From the NCBI GenBank assembly GCA_033239005.1, contig BSQZ01000103.1:986001-1050000 (forward strand): DNA of 64,000 nt. Direction: 5' to 3'. Positions 11,101-22,125 of this stretch are shown here, piece by piece. The DNA is from Lamellibrachia satsuma (lineage: Eukaryota; Annelida; Polychaeta; Sabellida; Siboglinidae). The notes beneath the pieces were generated by a model. It saw nothing but the letters and a program-made list of their open reading frames with translations. It had not been told where the DNA came from and ran no database searches. Every line of letters begins with the position of its first letter. Within the stretch, counting starts at the first letter, position 1. Position numbers and translations under genes: made by a program.

Positions 11101-11610
11101 GATCTATTTTTGACATGACCTTGGAATGTCTTTTCAGTATGTGTAGAAATAACATTTTGAAACTGCTGTGAGAGATTCTATGTTAAATTTTGTAACACAT
11201 TCCAAGGGTGCAGCAACAATCACGTAATTTCATGATCGGTGATGAGCACAAATCGATGCACGCGTCTGGGCTGGTGCACTGTAGAAATGGTAATAATTTC
11301 ATGACAGGTAATGTGTACAAATCCAGTAGAAATATTCGTAATTTTATGAGCCGTAATGTGTGTACCAATCCATGAAAGCTTCTGTGCTGGTGCACTGTAG
11401 AAATGTTCATAATTTCATGAAAAGTAATGTCCAGAAATCTATGTCACAATATGGAGTAATAATCCATCATGCTCAAATGCCAGTTGAAACCACTATTCTG
11501 TTTTTCTGCGATCGCTGCTTTCCTTAGCATAAGGTTTCTGCCGTGTCAATTCCAGGTTTTCCGGCTTCTGGAGTCGTTCTGTTTGGACCATACATTCTAT
11601 AGCATCATTC

Positions 11611-13447
11611 TTTTCCATTTCTGCACCCTTTCCATAATTGACACTGCCAGTTGGCAGACACTACCATCTTTTATCGTAATCTTGCGGTATACTTTTTATG
11701 AAAATCCGCATCCAAGTTGTATGTTTCCTTTACCATGACGCTCTGTTTGATGTCAGACCACAGTGCAACATTGCATTGGTGGCCATGCTAACCTTTTGTC
11801 TGACTATAGGAAACTGGAACATCAACAATTGAAAATTATTCACACCAACTGCCATACGTCCAACTCTTTTTAAACGTACGATGCCCCGTCAGTGTTCACA
11901 AAAATATCCATGTATTCATGGATATATTCTCTCAAACAAATGCATTTTCACATCCAATAACTTCTACAAACAAACCTGTGAACATGCCTGCTCACTTGCA
12001 CTTTTGTCACAGCATATACATGTATAAATCTCACATATCACAATTTATTGTGCCCTACGTTCATGTGAAACAATATATTTAATAGGAAGTTCAACTGTGG
12101 TCTAACCTCTCTACCTACTGGCAAGATGTGATGACCAGCTGCTACCTCGGGCAGCTGGGTCTCTGCTTGGTTGTTGTCACTGGACCATGACGAAGAAGTC
12201 GAGCAGGTTGTACCATTTTCGAATTCTGGTCTCTTTCTGCGGTACACGCACCTTTGCCAGCGTTTCATGCAATACATATTGGCCCGTGGAGGGGTGCAGG
12301 TCATCAACACTAGAAAAGAGCCACCACATTTAAAATATAAAGGTTTAGGGTTAACCATGGATGAACAGTGGAGAAATAATGTTGAACAAACTCAAATAAA
12401 TCCAAAATATCAGCTTAAACAATTTGTGTTTTCAACCTGTATAGAAGAATAATTGGCAAATGAATTGAATAGCGTATCACCTATTCTGATGCCTGCGTTA
12501 TAATCTCTCAAGTTCAGTCAAAGTTGTTTAATAAAGATGTTAAAGAGATACGGGGAGAGTATGCTGCCTTGCCGATCGAGTAACACAACAGATTCACTGC
12601 GACATCCTGCACCAAGTTATCAAGTAGTCCTTCGTGAAAATACACTATCCCTCTCCAGAAAGGACACAATGTCCAAATCCAGCAAGTTATTTGTCATAGA
12701 GCACTCACCGGTCTATCCTTGGAAGGACAGCGGATACCACAGTCAGCGTCTGGTTATCATATGCAGCGGGCATTCGTTCGGAAAGTTCACATATTCATCG
12801 ACAATGCTGTCCCATGGCTATACCAACCTGTCCCTGTCCTCAAGCAAATAGTTGGCCAAACTATTCGTGCCGATATGGAGAGCCGCAGCGTGAGGGTTGA
12901 TCCTGATCTGACCAGCTGTGGACACTTCATCATCTGAGATCTATTTTTGACATGACCTTGGAATGTCTTTTCAGTATGTGTAGAAATAACATTTTGAAAC
13001 TGCTGTGAGAGATTCTATGTTAAATTTTGTAACACATTCCAAGGGTGCAGCAACAATCACGTAATTTCATGATCGGTGATGAGCACAAATCGATGCACGC
13101 GTCTGGGCTGGTGCACTGTAGAAATGGTAATAATTTCATGACAGGTAATGTGTACAAATCCAGTAGAAATATTCGTAATTTTATGAGCCGTAATGTGTGT
13201 ACCAATCCATGAAAGCTTCTGTGCTGGTGCACTGTAGAAATGTTCATAATTTCATGAAAAGTAATGTCCAGAAATCTATGTCACAATATGGAGTAATAAT
13301 CCATCATGCTCAAATGCCAGTTGAAACCACTATTCTGTTTTTCTGCGATCGCTGCTTTCCTTAGCATAAGGTTTCTGCCGTGTCAATTCCAGGTTTTCCG
13401 GCTTCTGGAGTCGTTCTGTTTGGACCATACATTCTATAGCATCATTC
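11611..13447. repeat. 1837-bp tandem duplication, right copy
   Basis: Second copy of the unit at 9774-11610. Its right end continues without a break into the element A coding region (minus frame 13551-13330 crosses 13447), so this copy keeps the ancestral right flank while the left copy ends at the junction. The right copy ends with catcattc followed by ttggaatc, against catcattc followed by ttttccat at the internal junction: two bases (TT) of microhomology. Confidence 0.97.
12038..12358 (-). other. Exon-like frame of unknown function (right duplicate)
   Basis: Same 106-codon frame as 10201-10521 with the same acceptor-like and donor-like edges; see that entry. The copies differ at one base (acacac to acacgc near 12247) without changing the frame. 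Confidence 0.3.
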
Positions 13448-13828
13448 TTGGAATCTTTCCTTGCTTGTTCTACACGCTTACATTTTAATCTACGGTCCAT
13501 CACATGCATCCATTGACGTGTTTTGTTAACACTGAACATTGTCTTGGCCAACCAACCGCATCCAGGGCCCAGTCACCACTTTGCCAATGATGCCAAGTGC
13601 CCGTTTTGTGACAATAAATGCATATATTTTGATGGCATTAGCAATACTCTGTTGGACAGCGTTTCCTGTGGTGCTTGTAGTGGCAAAGAACTCCTGTATT
13701 GAGGTGTGGTAGTGATACCAGAGGCCACTGTTCAGAAAATAGATATGGAACCGACTGCCTTTCATTCGATGGTATAGTACACATATGTTTACTGTTTCCC
13801 CAGTTATTGTTCCACATTTGGTTTTCAA
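13306..13828 (-). pseudogene. Element A gene, C-terminal region (copy 2)
   Basis: Two minus frames in series. 13828-13526 contains a hydrophobic, helix-like stretch with IIGKVVTGPWMRLVGQ. The overlapping frame 13551-13330 contains MFSVNKTRQWM and then a Lys/Arg-rich helical tail. In a large invertebrate family I recall, a GxIGKxLxGPWM segment and an NKTxxWL plus basic tail occur in this order at the C-terminus; this is recollection. The change of frame near 13530-13550 suggests decay or a small intron. The tail lies inside the 1837-bp duplication, so a second copy of it is at 11.5 kb. Confidence 0.45.
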
Positions 13829-14475
13829 ATATTGCGCTAATGGTTGACGACAATTAAACTACAAGTCGTGAAACAGCTTAGCTGTGCAACATACGGTAGC
13901 CTTAGTGTTGGTTCCTCCGCAATGTTTTAGGGGATAATTACCTTTCTTGATTACATAATTTATGACATGACAACTTTTTTTCACATTCAATTGCCGTTCC
14001 GTCAAGTGGGTGCATTGAGCAACGAAGACTATTAAGCTCTTTCTCAAACTTTCTCCCAGTTTTCGATCAACTGCACCGTTGATTTTGAATTAACTCTGGA
14101 AGATATTTGGGGAACTGATTTTTCAACAGAACTAAGGGTGTCAGTGATTGTGTAGTGGTATGTGACAATTTCTGTTTCTACAAGGTGACCAACTGATTTT
14201 GTCATATTTCAAGTCATCCTGATTTAAAGTAGCTTCATTCTGCCAATATCTAACAATGCTCAATTTGTTGTGATACCTGTATCTAACTCAACCTGAATCT
14301 AACTTCTTCATTTAAATTAGACAGTTCTTTGGCCATTTCGAGCACATTTTTTTATACCGTTTTGTATTCTAAATGGGACGTTTTATGTTTGATCTTTCAA
14401 TCTGTTTTAGTTTTGCCCTCCTGAACCACCTCCTGCAGCTTTTTGTTTCGCTTTTTTAGTTTGGGCAATGTTTCT

Positions 14476-14591
14476 GATTCTGCTTTAAGGGCACGGTACT
14501 TACTACCCCGTGTCACCACTGATTCCTGTTTGCGATTCTGCTTTAAGGACACGGTACTTACTACCCCGTGTCACCACTGATTCCTGTTTGC
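14476..14591. repeat. 58-bp minisatellite, 2 copies
   Basis: Same unit as the 14-copy array at 700-1511; units start at 14476 and 14534. Here the short array lies at the C-terminal end of the 161-codon frame 14988-14503. Confidence 0.95.
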
Positions 14592-14988
14592 GATTTAGAA
14601 TCTGATTTATCCGTTTTCTGTTACACAGTTTCATTTTGTTCCTCAATTTTCGATTGCTTCTCACACGTTCTTCAGTTTGTCTTTGAACTCCTGTATTGTG
14701 GTGTGGTAGTGATACCAGAGGCCACTGTTCAGAAAATAGATATGGAACTGACTGCTTTTCGTGAAATAGCTTAGCTGTGCAACGTATGGTAGCCTTGGTG
14801 TTGGTTCCTCCACAATGTTTGAAGGGATAATTACCTTTCTTGAATACATCATTGATGTTGTTGGTGGCCTCAAATGACATCACAACTTTTTTCACATTCA
14901 ATTGCCGTTCCATCAAGTGGGTGCATTGAGCAACGAAGACTATTACGCTCTTTCTCAAAACTTTCTCCCAGTTTTCGATCAACTGCAC
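14503..14988 (-). pseudogene. Element A transposase-like frame, 161 codons (rearranged)
   Basis: The minus frame joins pieces found apart in copy 1: CTHLMERQLNVKKVVMSF, then YLFSEQWPLVSLPHHNTGV, then a basic segment (RSNRKLRNKMKLCNRKR) that normally follows the coiled coil. The internal duplication at 14707 therefore fused the middle of the gene back onto an upstream portion. It is an open frame by accident of rearrangement more than an intact protein. Family assignment as for the other element A frames is tentative. Confidence 0.4.
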
Positions 14989-15067
14989 CGTTGGTCTTAC
15001 AGCGATATGTCATTGTGTTCATGATGTTAGATTTTAAATTAACACTGGAAGATATTTGGGGAACTGC

Positions 15068-15241
15068 GATTCTGCTTTAAGGGCACGGTACTTACTACTC
15101 CATGTCACCACTGATTCCTGTTTGCGATTCTGCTTTAAGGGCACGGTACTTACTACCCCATGTCACCACTGATTCCTGTTTGCGATTCTGCTTTAAGGAC
15201 ACGGTACTTACTACCCCGTGTCACCACTGATTCCTGTTTTC
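15068..15241. repeat. 58-bp minisatellite, 3 copies
   Basis: Units start at 15068, 15126 and 15184. Three units add 174 bp, which is frame-neutral overall, but stops in two of the three unit frames still interrupt translation. A deletion joined gggaactg directly to the first unit. Confidence 0.95.
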
Positions 15242-15299
15242 GATTTAGCATCTGATTCATCCGTTTTCTGTTACACAGTTTCATTTCGTTCCTCAATTT

Positions 15300-15881
15300 T
15301 CAATTGCTTCTCACGCGTTCTTCAATTTGTCTTTGGGCAATAACTAGCCTGTTGTTAAGCTTCCTGTTTTCCTCTTTCAACATGGAACAGGCTGAACATG
15401 TTGAAAACAAGTTCAACCTGCCTGTGAGGACCTTGTTTTCTTGTTTTATAACATCTATCTTGTCCATAAGTCTCTTGTTTTCCAACATAAGATTGTCTAC
15501 TGTAATTGTCTCAACCTGATCAACAGCAGGAGCCCTCCTAGCTCTGTCATGGTGCTCACTAACTCCACCAAAATATCTGCGAATGCACATGTAATTCCAA
15601 GAATTTGGATATGCTCCATAACTTGATACAACTGCCAGCTTGACATATATCCATGAAATATTGCATGTACATTTGTTCCGCTTAATTTGATTGAAGATCT
15701 TGTAGGCAACACCATTGGTCAGGTTTTCAGGTGTAACATTCATAAGTGTTGATACAAACTCATCCGTTGTTGTGAATTTAAACACTTGCAAATCACATGC
15801 GGGTGTAGAACTTACAGAAACAGTTGTGCTAAGGCTAGGTTTAGAACTAACATTTGTACTAAGGTTAGACATGGTGTACAA
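15300..15881 (-). CDS. Coiled-coil protein of element A, best-preserved copy
   Basis: A 193-codon minus frame. Residues 1-30 are Ser/Thr-rich (start MYTMSNLSTN). Residues ~30-110 form a folded-looking segment with CTCNISW, YVKLAVVSSYGAYPNSWNYM and a basic REEF-like turn. Residues ~115-190 give a clear heptad coiled coil (DNLMLENKRLMDKID, then NRLVIAQRQIEERVRSN). The frame ends at a stop where copy 2b continues as a basic region in the same frame. The length is that of one or two exons of a longer protein. Function unknown; dimerisation through the coiled coil is the only safe inference. It could belong to a host gene family rather than a transposon. Confidence 0.5.
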   Translation of the reverse strand: MYTMSNLSTNVSSKPSLSTTVSVSSTPACDLQVFKFTTTDEFVSTLMNVTPENLTNGVAYKIFNQIKRNKCTCNISWIYVKLAVVSSYGAYPNSWNYMCIRRYFGGVSEHHDRARRAPAVDQVETITVDNLMLENKRLMDKIDVIKQENKVLTGRLNLFSTCSACSMLKEENRKLNNRLVIAQRQIEERVRSN

Positions 15882-16091
15882 AATGAAACTACCACTGGTT
15901 AAATTAAATGTGAAATTGTGTCTGAATAAGTATTTGTCTGTGAATATGCAAGAAGTTTGTGTGATACTGCGATGCGGTTACAATTATTAAATTATTTTGA
16001 AATATAGTTCAATTACTTTCTTTCCAAAACATTTTACAACAATGTATATGTAATGATGTCAACAGTCATAAAAACAAAACAAGTATTTCGA

Positions 16092-16530
16092 CAGTATTCG
16101 CAAAACAAAACTTACCTTCGTACAGTCACAAAAGCGTCGGAATGAAAACATTCCCAAACCTATAATGTAAAGAAGATATTCATTGGTCAATATGAAGGTA
16201 AACAAACTCGGCCACGTCATTTGCATACCGAGTATTTTGGCTTTTCCCGCGACCATGTGACCACGCCTTCGTACCAAATATGGGATACAAAACGACGCTA
16301 TTTTTGTCAACAAAAAAGTGACGCCAACTTGCAGAACTTGATATACCTATCATAATGTAAAGAAAACATTCATTGGTCGATAAACAATCATTTGCATACT
16401 AAGTATTGTGGCTTTTCCCGCGACCATGTGACGCGAGAGCCACACCTACATGCCAAATATGGGACATAAAAAACGTCGCTATTTTTGTAGACAACAAAAG
16501 CGACGCCATCTAGCGGAACTTGATATACCT
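16092..16530 (-). promoter_or_regulatory. Octamer/CCAAT promoter-like block, copy 2
   Basis: Counterpart of 2833-3221, again as two tandem ~180-bp units, each with minus-strand CCAAT and ATGCAAAT. A consensus donor AAG|GTAAGT lies at the left edge (minus strand, near 16115), marking a possible short 5' exon downstream of the promoter. Conservation of these motifs in both copies while coding parts decay is the main support. Confidence 0.4.
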
Positions 16531-16690
16531 AACAGTCACTAGTTCCGTGGCAACTTAGGGATAAGTATATAGCCCGCACTTGTTACCACAAATACGGGGG
16601 TTATACCTATAGTCCACTATGGGTGTAACAAATCGTTAATATACGAGGCAAGCCAGTAGAAGATAGTCCAACTTACATTACATTACTCAC

Positions 16691-16855
16691 CACCAAAGCG
16701 TCGCGTTGCTGTTTCTGATTTCTGTATTTTTTATCTGGTCTCATGCAAAGGCACTCCTTTACAGGTACCCTCACACGACAGGACCGTCGCCGTGGAGGAA
16801 TTAAATATTCCTGCACTGTTGTCGGTATAATAACTATGACAGTTCTTGAACTCAT
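16691..16855 (-). CDS. First-exon-like basic frame of element A, copy 2
   Basis: 55 codons from ATG (MSSRTVIVIIPTTVQEYL) through an Arg-rich PRRRSCRVRVPVKEC stretch to a strong donor (TTGGTG|GTGAGTAATG), in phase 0. Copy 1 has the same start but an early stop. The splice partner is not identified; acceptors near 15.88 kb in the right phase open onto stops. No domain recognised. Confidence 0.4.
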
Positions 16856-17187
16856 TGTTGATTGCGTGATAACAAGCGATAGAATGACCAGAGGTCACTT
16901 TGGAAGTCACGTGATGGCAGAGCACAAGGCTTCAAAACATGTCATATTTTTCGATCGCGATTACGTAAAATAATTACTCGAAGACAATAGGCATGTTACA
17001 AATGTTCGTTTTTATTGCATTTCAGGATTTTATTCATATGTGTAAAACACACAGATCAGCAGTTAGATAATAATAGTACATCGATATGACAAAACATGAA
17101 AATGGCCCAAAAAACAAAAATCGGAAAAAATATCGATTTTTGAGGAGCGCGCGGTGCCTTAATTTTGCCATTGTGACGTTTTAATTA

Positions 17188-17590
17188 TCTATTTTTGACA
17201 TGCGTTTTGAGTATGTGAAGAAATAACATTTTAAAACTGCTGTGAGAGATTCCATGTTTAATTTTATAACATATTCCAAGACAGCAGCAACACTCATAGT
17301 TTCATAAAAAGGCAATGTCCAAAAGTCTCTCTATGAAGGTGCACTGTAGAAATGTTCGTAATTTTATGAGCACAAATTGCTGCAAGCATCTATGCTGGTG
17401 CATTGTAGAAAATGTCATGATTTCATGAAAGGTAATGTGTACGTATCCAGTAGAAATTTTCGTCATTTCATGAGCTGTAAATGTGTACAAATCCATGCAA
17501 GCGTCTGTGCTTGTGCACTGTAGAAATGTTCGTAATTTCATGAGCCGTAATGTGTACAAATCCATACAAGCATCTCTCATACGACGCACG
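17188..17590. repeat. Diverged relic of the 1837-bp unit, with ~70-bp subrepeats
   Basis: Sequence from tttttgacatgc to about 17590 parallels 11100-11470 (shared ctgctgtgagagattc and the repeating tgcactgtagaaatgttcgtaatttcatgag motif) but with many differences. The inner part is four or so degenerate ~70-bp tandem subrepeats. Frames across it are repeat artefacts. Confidence 0.8.
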
Positions 17591-17766
17591 AAACTGCTCA
17601 ACTATAACCAACTTCAGCTTGGGAGTCTCCATACTGAAAATAAAATAAATATAATAGTAGATTTCTGCATATTCATCCAATTTATTCCCAGTAGAACTTT
17701 ACCACACTGTTCCTAGTGCACATAACATCGACATTATTTCACTTGCGATTCGCGACAGAAACCATG

Positions 17767-18028
17767 TGTTGATACAAACTCATCCCTAGTTGTGAATGTA
17801 ATCCATTGCAAATCACATGCCGGTGTAGAACTTACAGAAACAGTTGTACTAAGGCTAGGTTTAGAACTAACAGTTGTTAGACATGGTGTACAAAATGAAA
17901 CTACCACTGCTTAAATTAAATGTGGAATTGTGTCAGAACAAGTATTTGTCTGTGAATATGCAAGAAGTTTGTGTGATACTGCGATGCGGTTACAATTATT
18001 AAATTATTTTCAAATAAAGTTCAATTAC
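17767..18028 (-). repeat. Element A fragment, copy 3
   Basis: Shows strong similarity to 2144-2412 and 15752-16017, covering the N-terminal coding start (..TKASLSTN-like) and upstream sequence, with a small deletion removing part of the SNLSTNV segment. It is a truncated third copy. Confidence 0.85.
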
Positions 18029-18599
18029 AATAAACCAATGCTATGGGTGCATGCACCAAAAATCATCCACAGCAAGCCAATGCTCCATTGTAAATCGCAC
18101 AACTGCTGGTGGTCGAATTTGCAAGCGTGTTATTGTTGCTGCATGATTATTTCGATAATTATATATGCCGTTAAAGCTATGGTATAATTAGAACATATTT
18201 ACCCTAAAATGTTGCACTTGAACCAACGATACGTCAGGCGAGCCTGGCATAATCCATTGCAGCCGCGCCCCATCCATAGCCAAATCCGGGCATCACTCGA
18301 TTCTCGCATAATGGACGGAGCACCGTGCTTAATGTTCTGGGGATTCCCCCCCCCCCGATATGTTTATTTATGGAATAGCCCAAAGATTATAAGCATATAT
18401 GAGTTTCAGAAATCTTCTTAAACTCTGCAATATACATCAGTGTACACATGTGTTTGCCTATTCTACCTTCAGGCACAAACACCGCCATTTGCAGTAAGTC
18501 GTCGCCCGATTCCGTCCTGTTGAATTCAAGACCTTCTTCAGGGTGGGGCGTCAAACAGTCGACTGCTTCATTGGATCACGCGCACCTGCGCAGATGAAG
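18029..18599. other. No gene seen
   Basis: Unique sequence between the element A relic and the Harbinger gene, with a poly-C run at about 18347. It may include the Harbinger 5' end, but I could not find a terminal repeat. Confidence 0.35.
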
Positions 18600-19196
18600 G
18601 CATTACAGGTATCACAGACAGGAAGTCATCAGGGGTCAGTCTTCAGAAGCCTCTCGCTGATCGTGTTTTGGTGATGCTGTAGTACATGGCAAGTCTTGAC
18701 AAGTATGCCTCAATTGGCGATAGATTTGGTGAGTAAGAGTGTTGCATGTGTCACAGTGCACACTCTGCTTAAATTTATCCATGATCACCTTGTCCGAAAA
18801 ATTATTGTGTGGCCAACGCCTGAGGAACAGAGGGAAATTAAAGACATGTTCATGGACCTGACAAATTTTCCTGGAGTCCTCAGCATAATAGATGGCACTC
18901 ACATCAGGATAAATAAAGTTATATGGGGTACGACTACTACAATAGTTTTGCAGGGACTAGTATAAGAAGACATGCGATTCACGAACGTCTATGCTGGATT
19001 GCCTGGCAAAGTTCATGATGCTAAAGATCGTCATGACTATATTGTCAAGCTGTGTGCTCCACAATCTGTGCCTTATATGGATGTTGTTGAAGAGGTTTTA
19101 CAAGAGGATCATTTGCCCCAGCTTATACCCAACCCACAGAATTATGATGGGGAGGCACAGGTAGCTGCAGCTCAGAAAAGACTGGGAATTGCATGA
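18600..19196 (+). pseudogene. Harbinger (PIF/HARBI1-like) transposase, decayed
   Basis: DDE transposase of the Harbinger superfamily. On the plus strand ADRVLVMLYMASLDKYASIGDRFG matches the conserved helical N-domain (one stop and a one-base shift at about 18725), followed by SKSVACVTVHTLLKFI, IVWPTPEEQREI, then FPGVLSIIDGTHIRINK, which carries the first catalytic Asp (IDGTHI). A deletion removes the usual NRK-x-YHS stretch and brings in MRFTNVYAGLPGKVHDAKD, with the second Asp (HDAK). The C-terminal part with the third acidic residue is lost by another deletion before RLGIA. Clearly inactive. Its partner gene lies 0.8 kb away on the opposite strand. Confidence 0.85.
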
Positions 19197-19564
19197 CGGT
19201 TTACTGTTGGTTGATTGCACACTAATATCATGTATATTTTCATGCAACACAAATACATTCACTTTGTCAGGGACATGTTAAGAGAAACACATGTTGAGCA
19301 AAAAATACATGATATAAACATGAAAATATGATACCCGTCTTTAAATTTTCTCTAAATTAATTATACAAGATATTAGTATGGTGTAGCATCGAAGTCTTAC
19401 TCCTCATTGTCAGTGAAATGTCAAGTGCTGTTACAGTTCCAGTATGAGTGTACATGGTGATCAAAATGATGCCAGAAAATATTTCCATCAATAGATCCAA
19501 AATAATGTAGGTCAGTGATATGTTTCTAGGAACATGCATAACACATTTTAAGCATCTCACCATC

Positions 19565-19680
19565 AGGCTCCCCTAGCGGCCTGGGCAGCACAGCCAGGCT
19601 CCATCCACTACAGGTCCAGTAACTGGACTGAATAGTAAATACCCCCCCACCCCCACCCCCCCCCAAGTATCGTCCGGTGA
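19565..19680. repeat. Poly-C/CCCCA low-complexity patch
   Basis: Short ccccccaccccc run between the two Harbinger genes (about 19645-19665). Low complexity only; no coding potential. Confidence 0.8.
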
Positions 19681-19933
19681 TGCAATAAGTAAATGTGTAT
19701 AAAGATGTATATTAACTTACTTTCATAGAGTTTAACATATTTTGTCACAATTAGACATTTGCCAATATCATGACGATTTTTTATGAACCCTTTATTAATG
19801 CAAAACGCCCAAAACAGCAACAGAAAAACATCGCAATGACTAAATTTCAGTGTTTGCTGGTGATAGTTCTAGAGTCAGAGATTAGAGACTCTACGTCCCT
19901 TGCGTTTGCTCGTCTGTCCCTATTAACTTCTCG

Positions 19934-20525
19934 TTATCGGTTATCCTCAATTCTCCACTCTTCCATTTCTCGAAGCAATTGTAGGGATTCCTCAGAAGAA
20001 TTTTTGGACTGTCTGGCCCGCTTCTGCCATTTTCTTTTAGTGTTCTTAGTCTCTGACAAAACCAGTGAAGATTCTCCGTCTGACTCAGATGAAGTAAATG
20101 AGCTTTCCCCTATTGGTTTCTCACTAGGCTTCTGTGCTTTTGTATCAGGTTTAGACGTAGAAGGTTCTGGTACACTTGATCCAGAAACGAAAGGAGGGTT
20201 GATATCATGCCTCTTATCCAGGAGCTGTTCCATTTGTGGATGATACTGAAATGTCTTTTTTCGCTCCTGTCTTCTTTTTGTTTTGCCGAATTGCATTATG
20301 AAATCTGACCACACTCCGAAATTTGCTTTCCACCTTATTCTGAGAATATTTATGTCCTAATTTAACAAGTTCTGTGTGGTGATGTTTCTCCAGATTTCTT
20401 TTTTTTTCTTGTTCAGGGGGTTTTCAAATTCTGCTTCATACTTCCTGTATAAATGTATCAAGGCGAGTGTAGCTTGGTGACTCCATGGCGTGTACAAAGA
20501 AACAGCACCTTCAGCATGTTCAGTG
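19934..20525 (-). pseudogene. Myb/SANT-like partner protein of the Harbinger element
   Basis: Begins after a good acceptor (poly-T then CCAG near 20530). The first frame reads PWSHQATLALIHLYRKYEAE, the trihelix/Myb-SANT-like start used by Harbinger accessory proteins for DNA binding. At a run of A's (about 20403) a one-base shift moves the reading to IWRNITTQNLLN, one stop, then RWKANFGVWSDFIMQFGKTK and KTFQYHPQMEQLLDKR, the usual third helix and linker. A Ser/Pro-rich, then basic C-terminal tail follows (20200-19934). Harbinger elements encode this protein to bring the transposase to DNA. Broken by at least one frameshift and one stop. Confidence 0.75.
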
Positions 20526-20529
20526 TCAC

Positions 20530-21476
20530 CTGGAAAAAAACAACAACAGTGTCAATAAACACTTGACAAAGCCTGCAGGACATCATCTTTGAAAGTTATA
20601 AATTACACCAAACATGGATTCTGATGAAGGATATTTGTGAATGTGATAAACATTACATATGTGATACATTACACTTTATCTGTAACTGGATCCATAGCAC
20701 TTGCATTTCAGTCAAGACCTTGTAAGTATTAACGTACAACATTTTACCTTTTGTAACCGGCATGGTTACTGGACAATTAGTAATTTATAATTGCCCCTAC
20801 CAATCACCCCACTGGTCACCCAGCAAAGGTCATGCGAGGATACCAGAGGAGCACAGGGTTGATGGTGCCATTACTTGCCACCATATGGCAGCACCCTGGG
20901 TAATCTATGCAGAATCTAGTTAATTAGTTATTATTATTATAACTATTTATGTTATGGTTAATTGCATTTACTGTGTAGGTTGCTGGTCATGTTACTAATA
21001 ATTAAGTTGTTTAAATACAAAATTTACCCAAGAGACAGTAGTCACATGTGGTCAGGGGAGGGGCTGTCTCCCAGTGGGCCAGGCCTGATCCCACTGTCAA
21101 CAAGACACCAACAACCCTGTTTTGGTGCAGATGACCCCCTGTAAAATGCAGGATGTGGTTGCACTGAGTCGGTGCTCAGACACATTTTAACACCTTTGTT
21201 TAGGCCTGCAATGCCCAGTTGGGGTTTTTATATAGTTTTTGTTATACAAAATAAAGGAAATCATCATTTCCCGTCTTCATGCGATTCCACAGTTACACTT
21301 AAGCTGTCAATAAAACCTCCTATATAAAGCCAATGTCAGATACATAGGCTGTACAAGCAGGCTGATACAAGACACAGCTAAACAGCTACAGTTTTAGATA
21401 TGATGTTAATTTTGTATAATGTCAAACAATTATAGCTTATGGTCTTCGACATAAAAGTAGCCCACTGTATTTATTA
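20530..21476. other. No gene seen
   Basis: AT-rich sequence with the Harbinger partner gene's upstream intron at its left side. Around 20780-21160 it is GC-richer without an open frame. Nothing else identified. Confidence 0.35.
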
Positions 21477-21586
21477 CTAACTGTCATCAGAATCTTTTTC
21501 TTCTTCTTCCTTCTCAGTTGATGCTTGCCCACCCAGAGCCTCTTCGGCATTATTTCTTATTTTATCTGTCATGTTGCATCTTGTTT
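21477..21586 (-). CDS. Possible terminal exon with acidic tail
   Basis: A strong acceptor on the minus strand (poly-T, CAG at 21587-21589) opens a frame reading TRCNMTDKIRNNAEEALGG and then a Glu/Asp/Ser-rich tail, ending TAG at 21477-21479. AATAAA follows within 10 bases of the stop. This looks like a genuine last exon with a very short 3' UTR, possibly of a transposon gene. The upstream exons are not found; the 113-codon minus frame at 22076-21735 is a weak candidate. Confidence 0.35.
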
Positions 21587-22125
21587 CTGAAAAAAAACAA
21601 TTATAATTATATGTTACCAACTTGCCATCTGCTACAATAAGAAAATCAAGAAAAACAGAAAGTAAGAAAAAAACAGATCACAAGAAGTATGTACATGTAT
21701 GCCAAAGAGTGTTTTGAAGACATCTTCGCTTTGCTTATAGAGTATGCATGAGCACTGATTTTTTTAAGTCAAAACGCTCACATTTTGTAAAATCTGAGTG
21801 AGATGCATATTCTTTTTCATTTTTAAATCGAAAAGCCAAACTAAGTGCATGTGAAGTGTGTTCAGCATATTCAGACAGTACTTGCAGAAAAGGACAGACC
21901 CCACCCCTCCACATGCACTCAGCCTTTTTGAGCTGGGATGTAGAGCTTTGACCACCACCCATCCGAGTTCGTTTCATGTTACAACCTCTAACTTTTGGGT
22001 GTCCTACCCCTGGTCCCCACATATGTTCCCCAATGATTTTAAGGTACAGTGCGCCCCCCAGGTATCTGGTGCTCACCGTGTTAAAATTGGGAGGTTTGTA
22101 AATAGAAATACTCTAAACAGCTAAC

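Larger units (their letters stand above)
9774..11610. repeat. 1837-bp tandem duplication, left copy
   Basis: This segment is repeated head-to-tail at 11611-13447 with an exact 1837-bp offset. I noticed only about three substitutions between the copies (for example near 10410, 10150 and 10968). The left boundary is ttttccatttc after gtgaa; the internal junction follows catcattc. The unit includes the C-terminal end of the element A gene, unknown frames, and a set of ~70-bp diverged subrepeats at about 11240-11450 (tggtgcactgtagaaatg motif). Near identity implies a very recent duplication or an assembly artefact. Confidence 0.97.
13709..16898 (-). mobile_element. Repeat element A, copy 2
   Basis: Second copy of the 1-3589 block, with an internal tandem rearrangement: the segment starting tagtgataccagaggccact appears at 13709 and again at 14707, each followed by a short 58-bp minisatellite (14476-14591 and 15068-15241). 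From 15242 to 16898 it runs colinear with 1512-3589 apart from small indels. This copy preserves the better reading frames (15300-15881 and 16691-16855). No terminal repeats are recognised. Confidence 0.7.
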
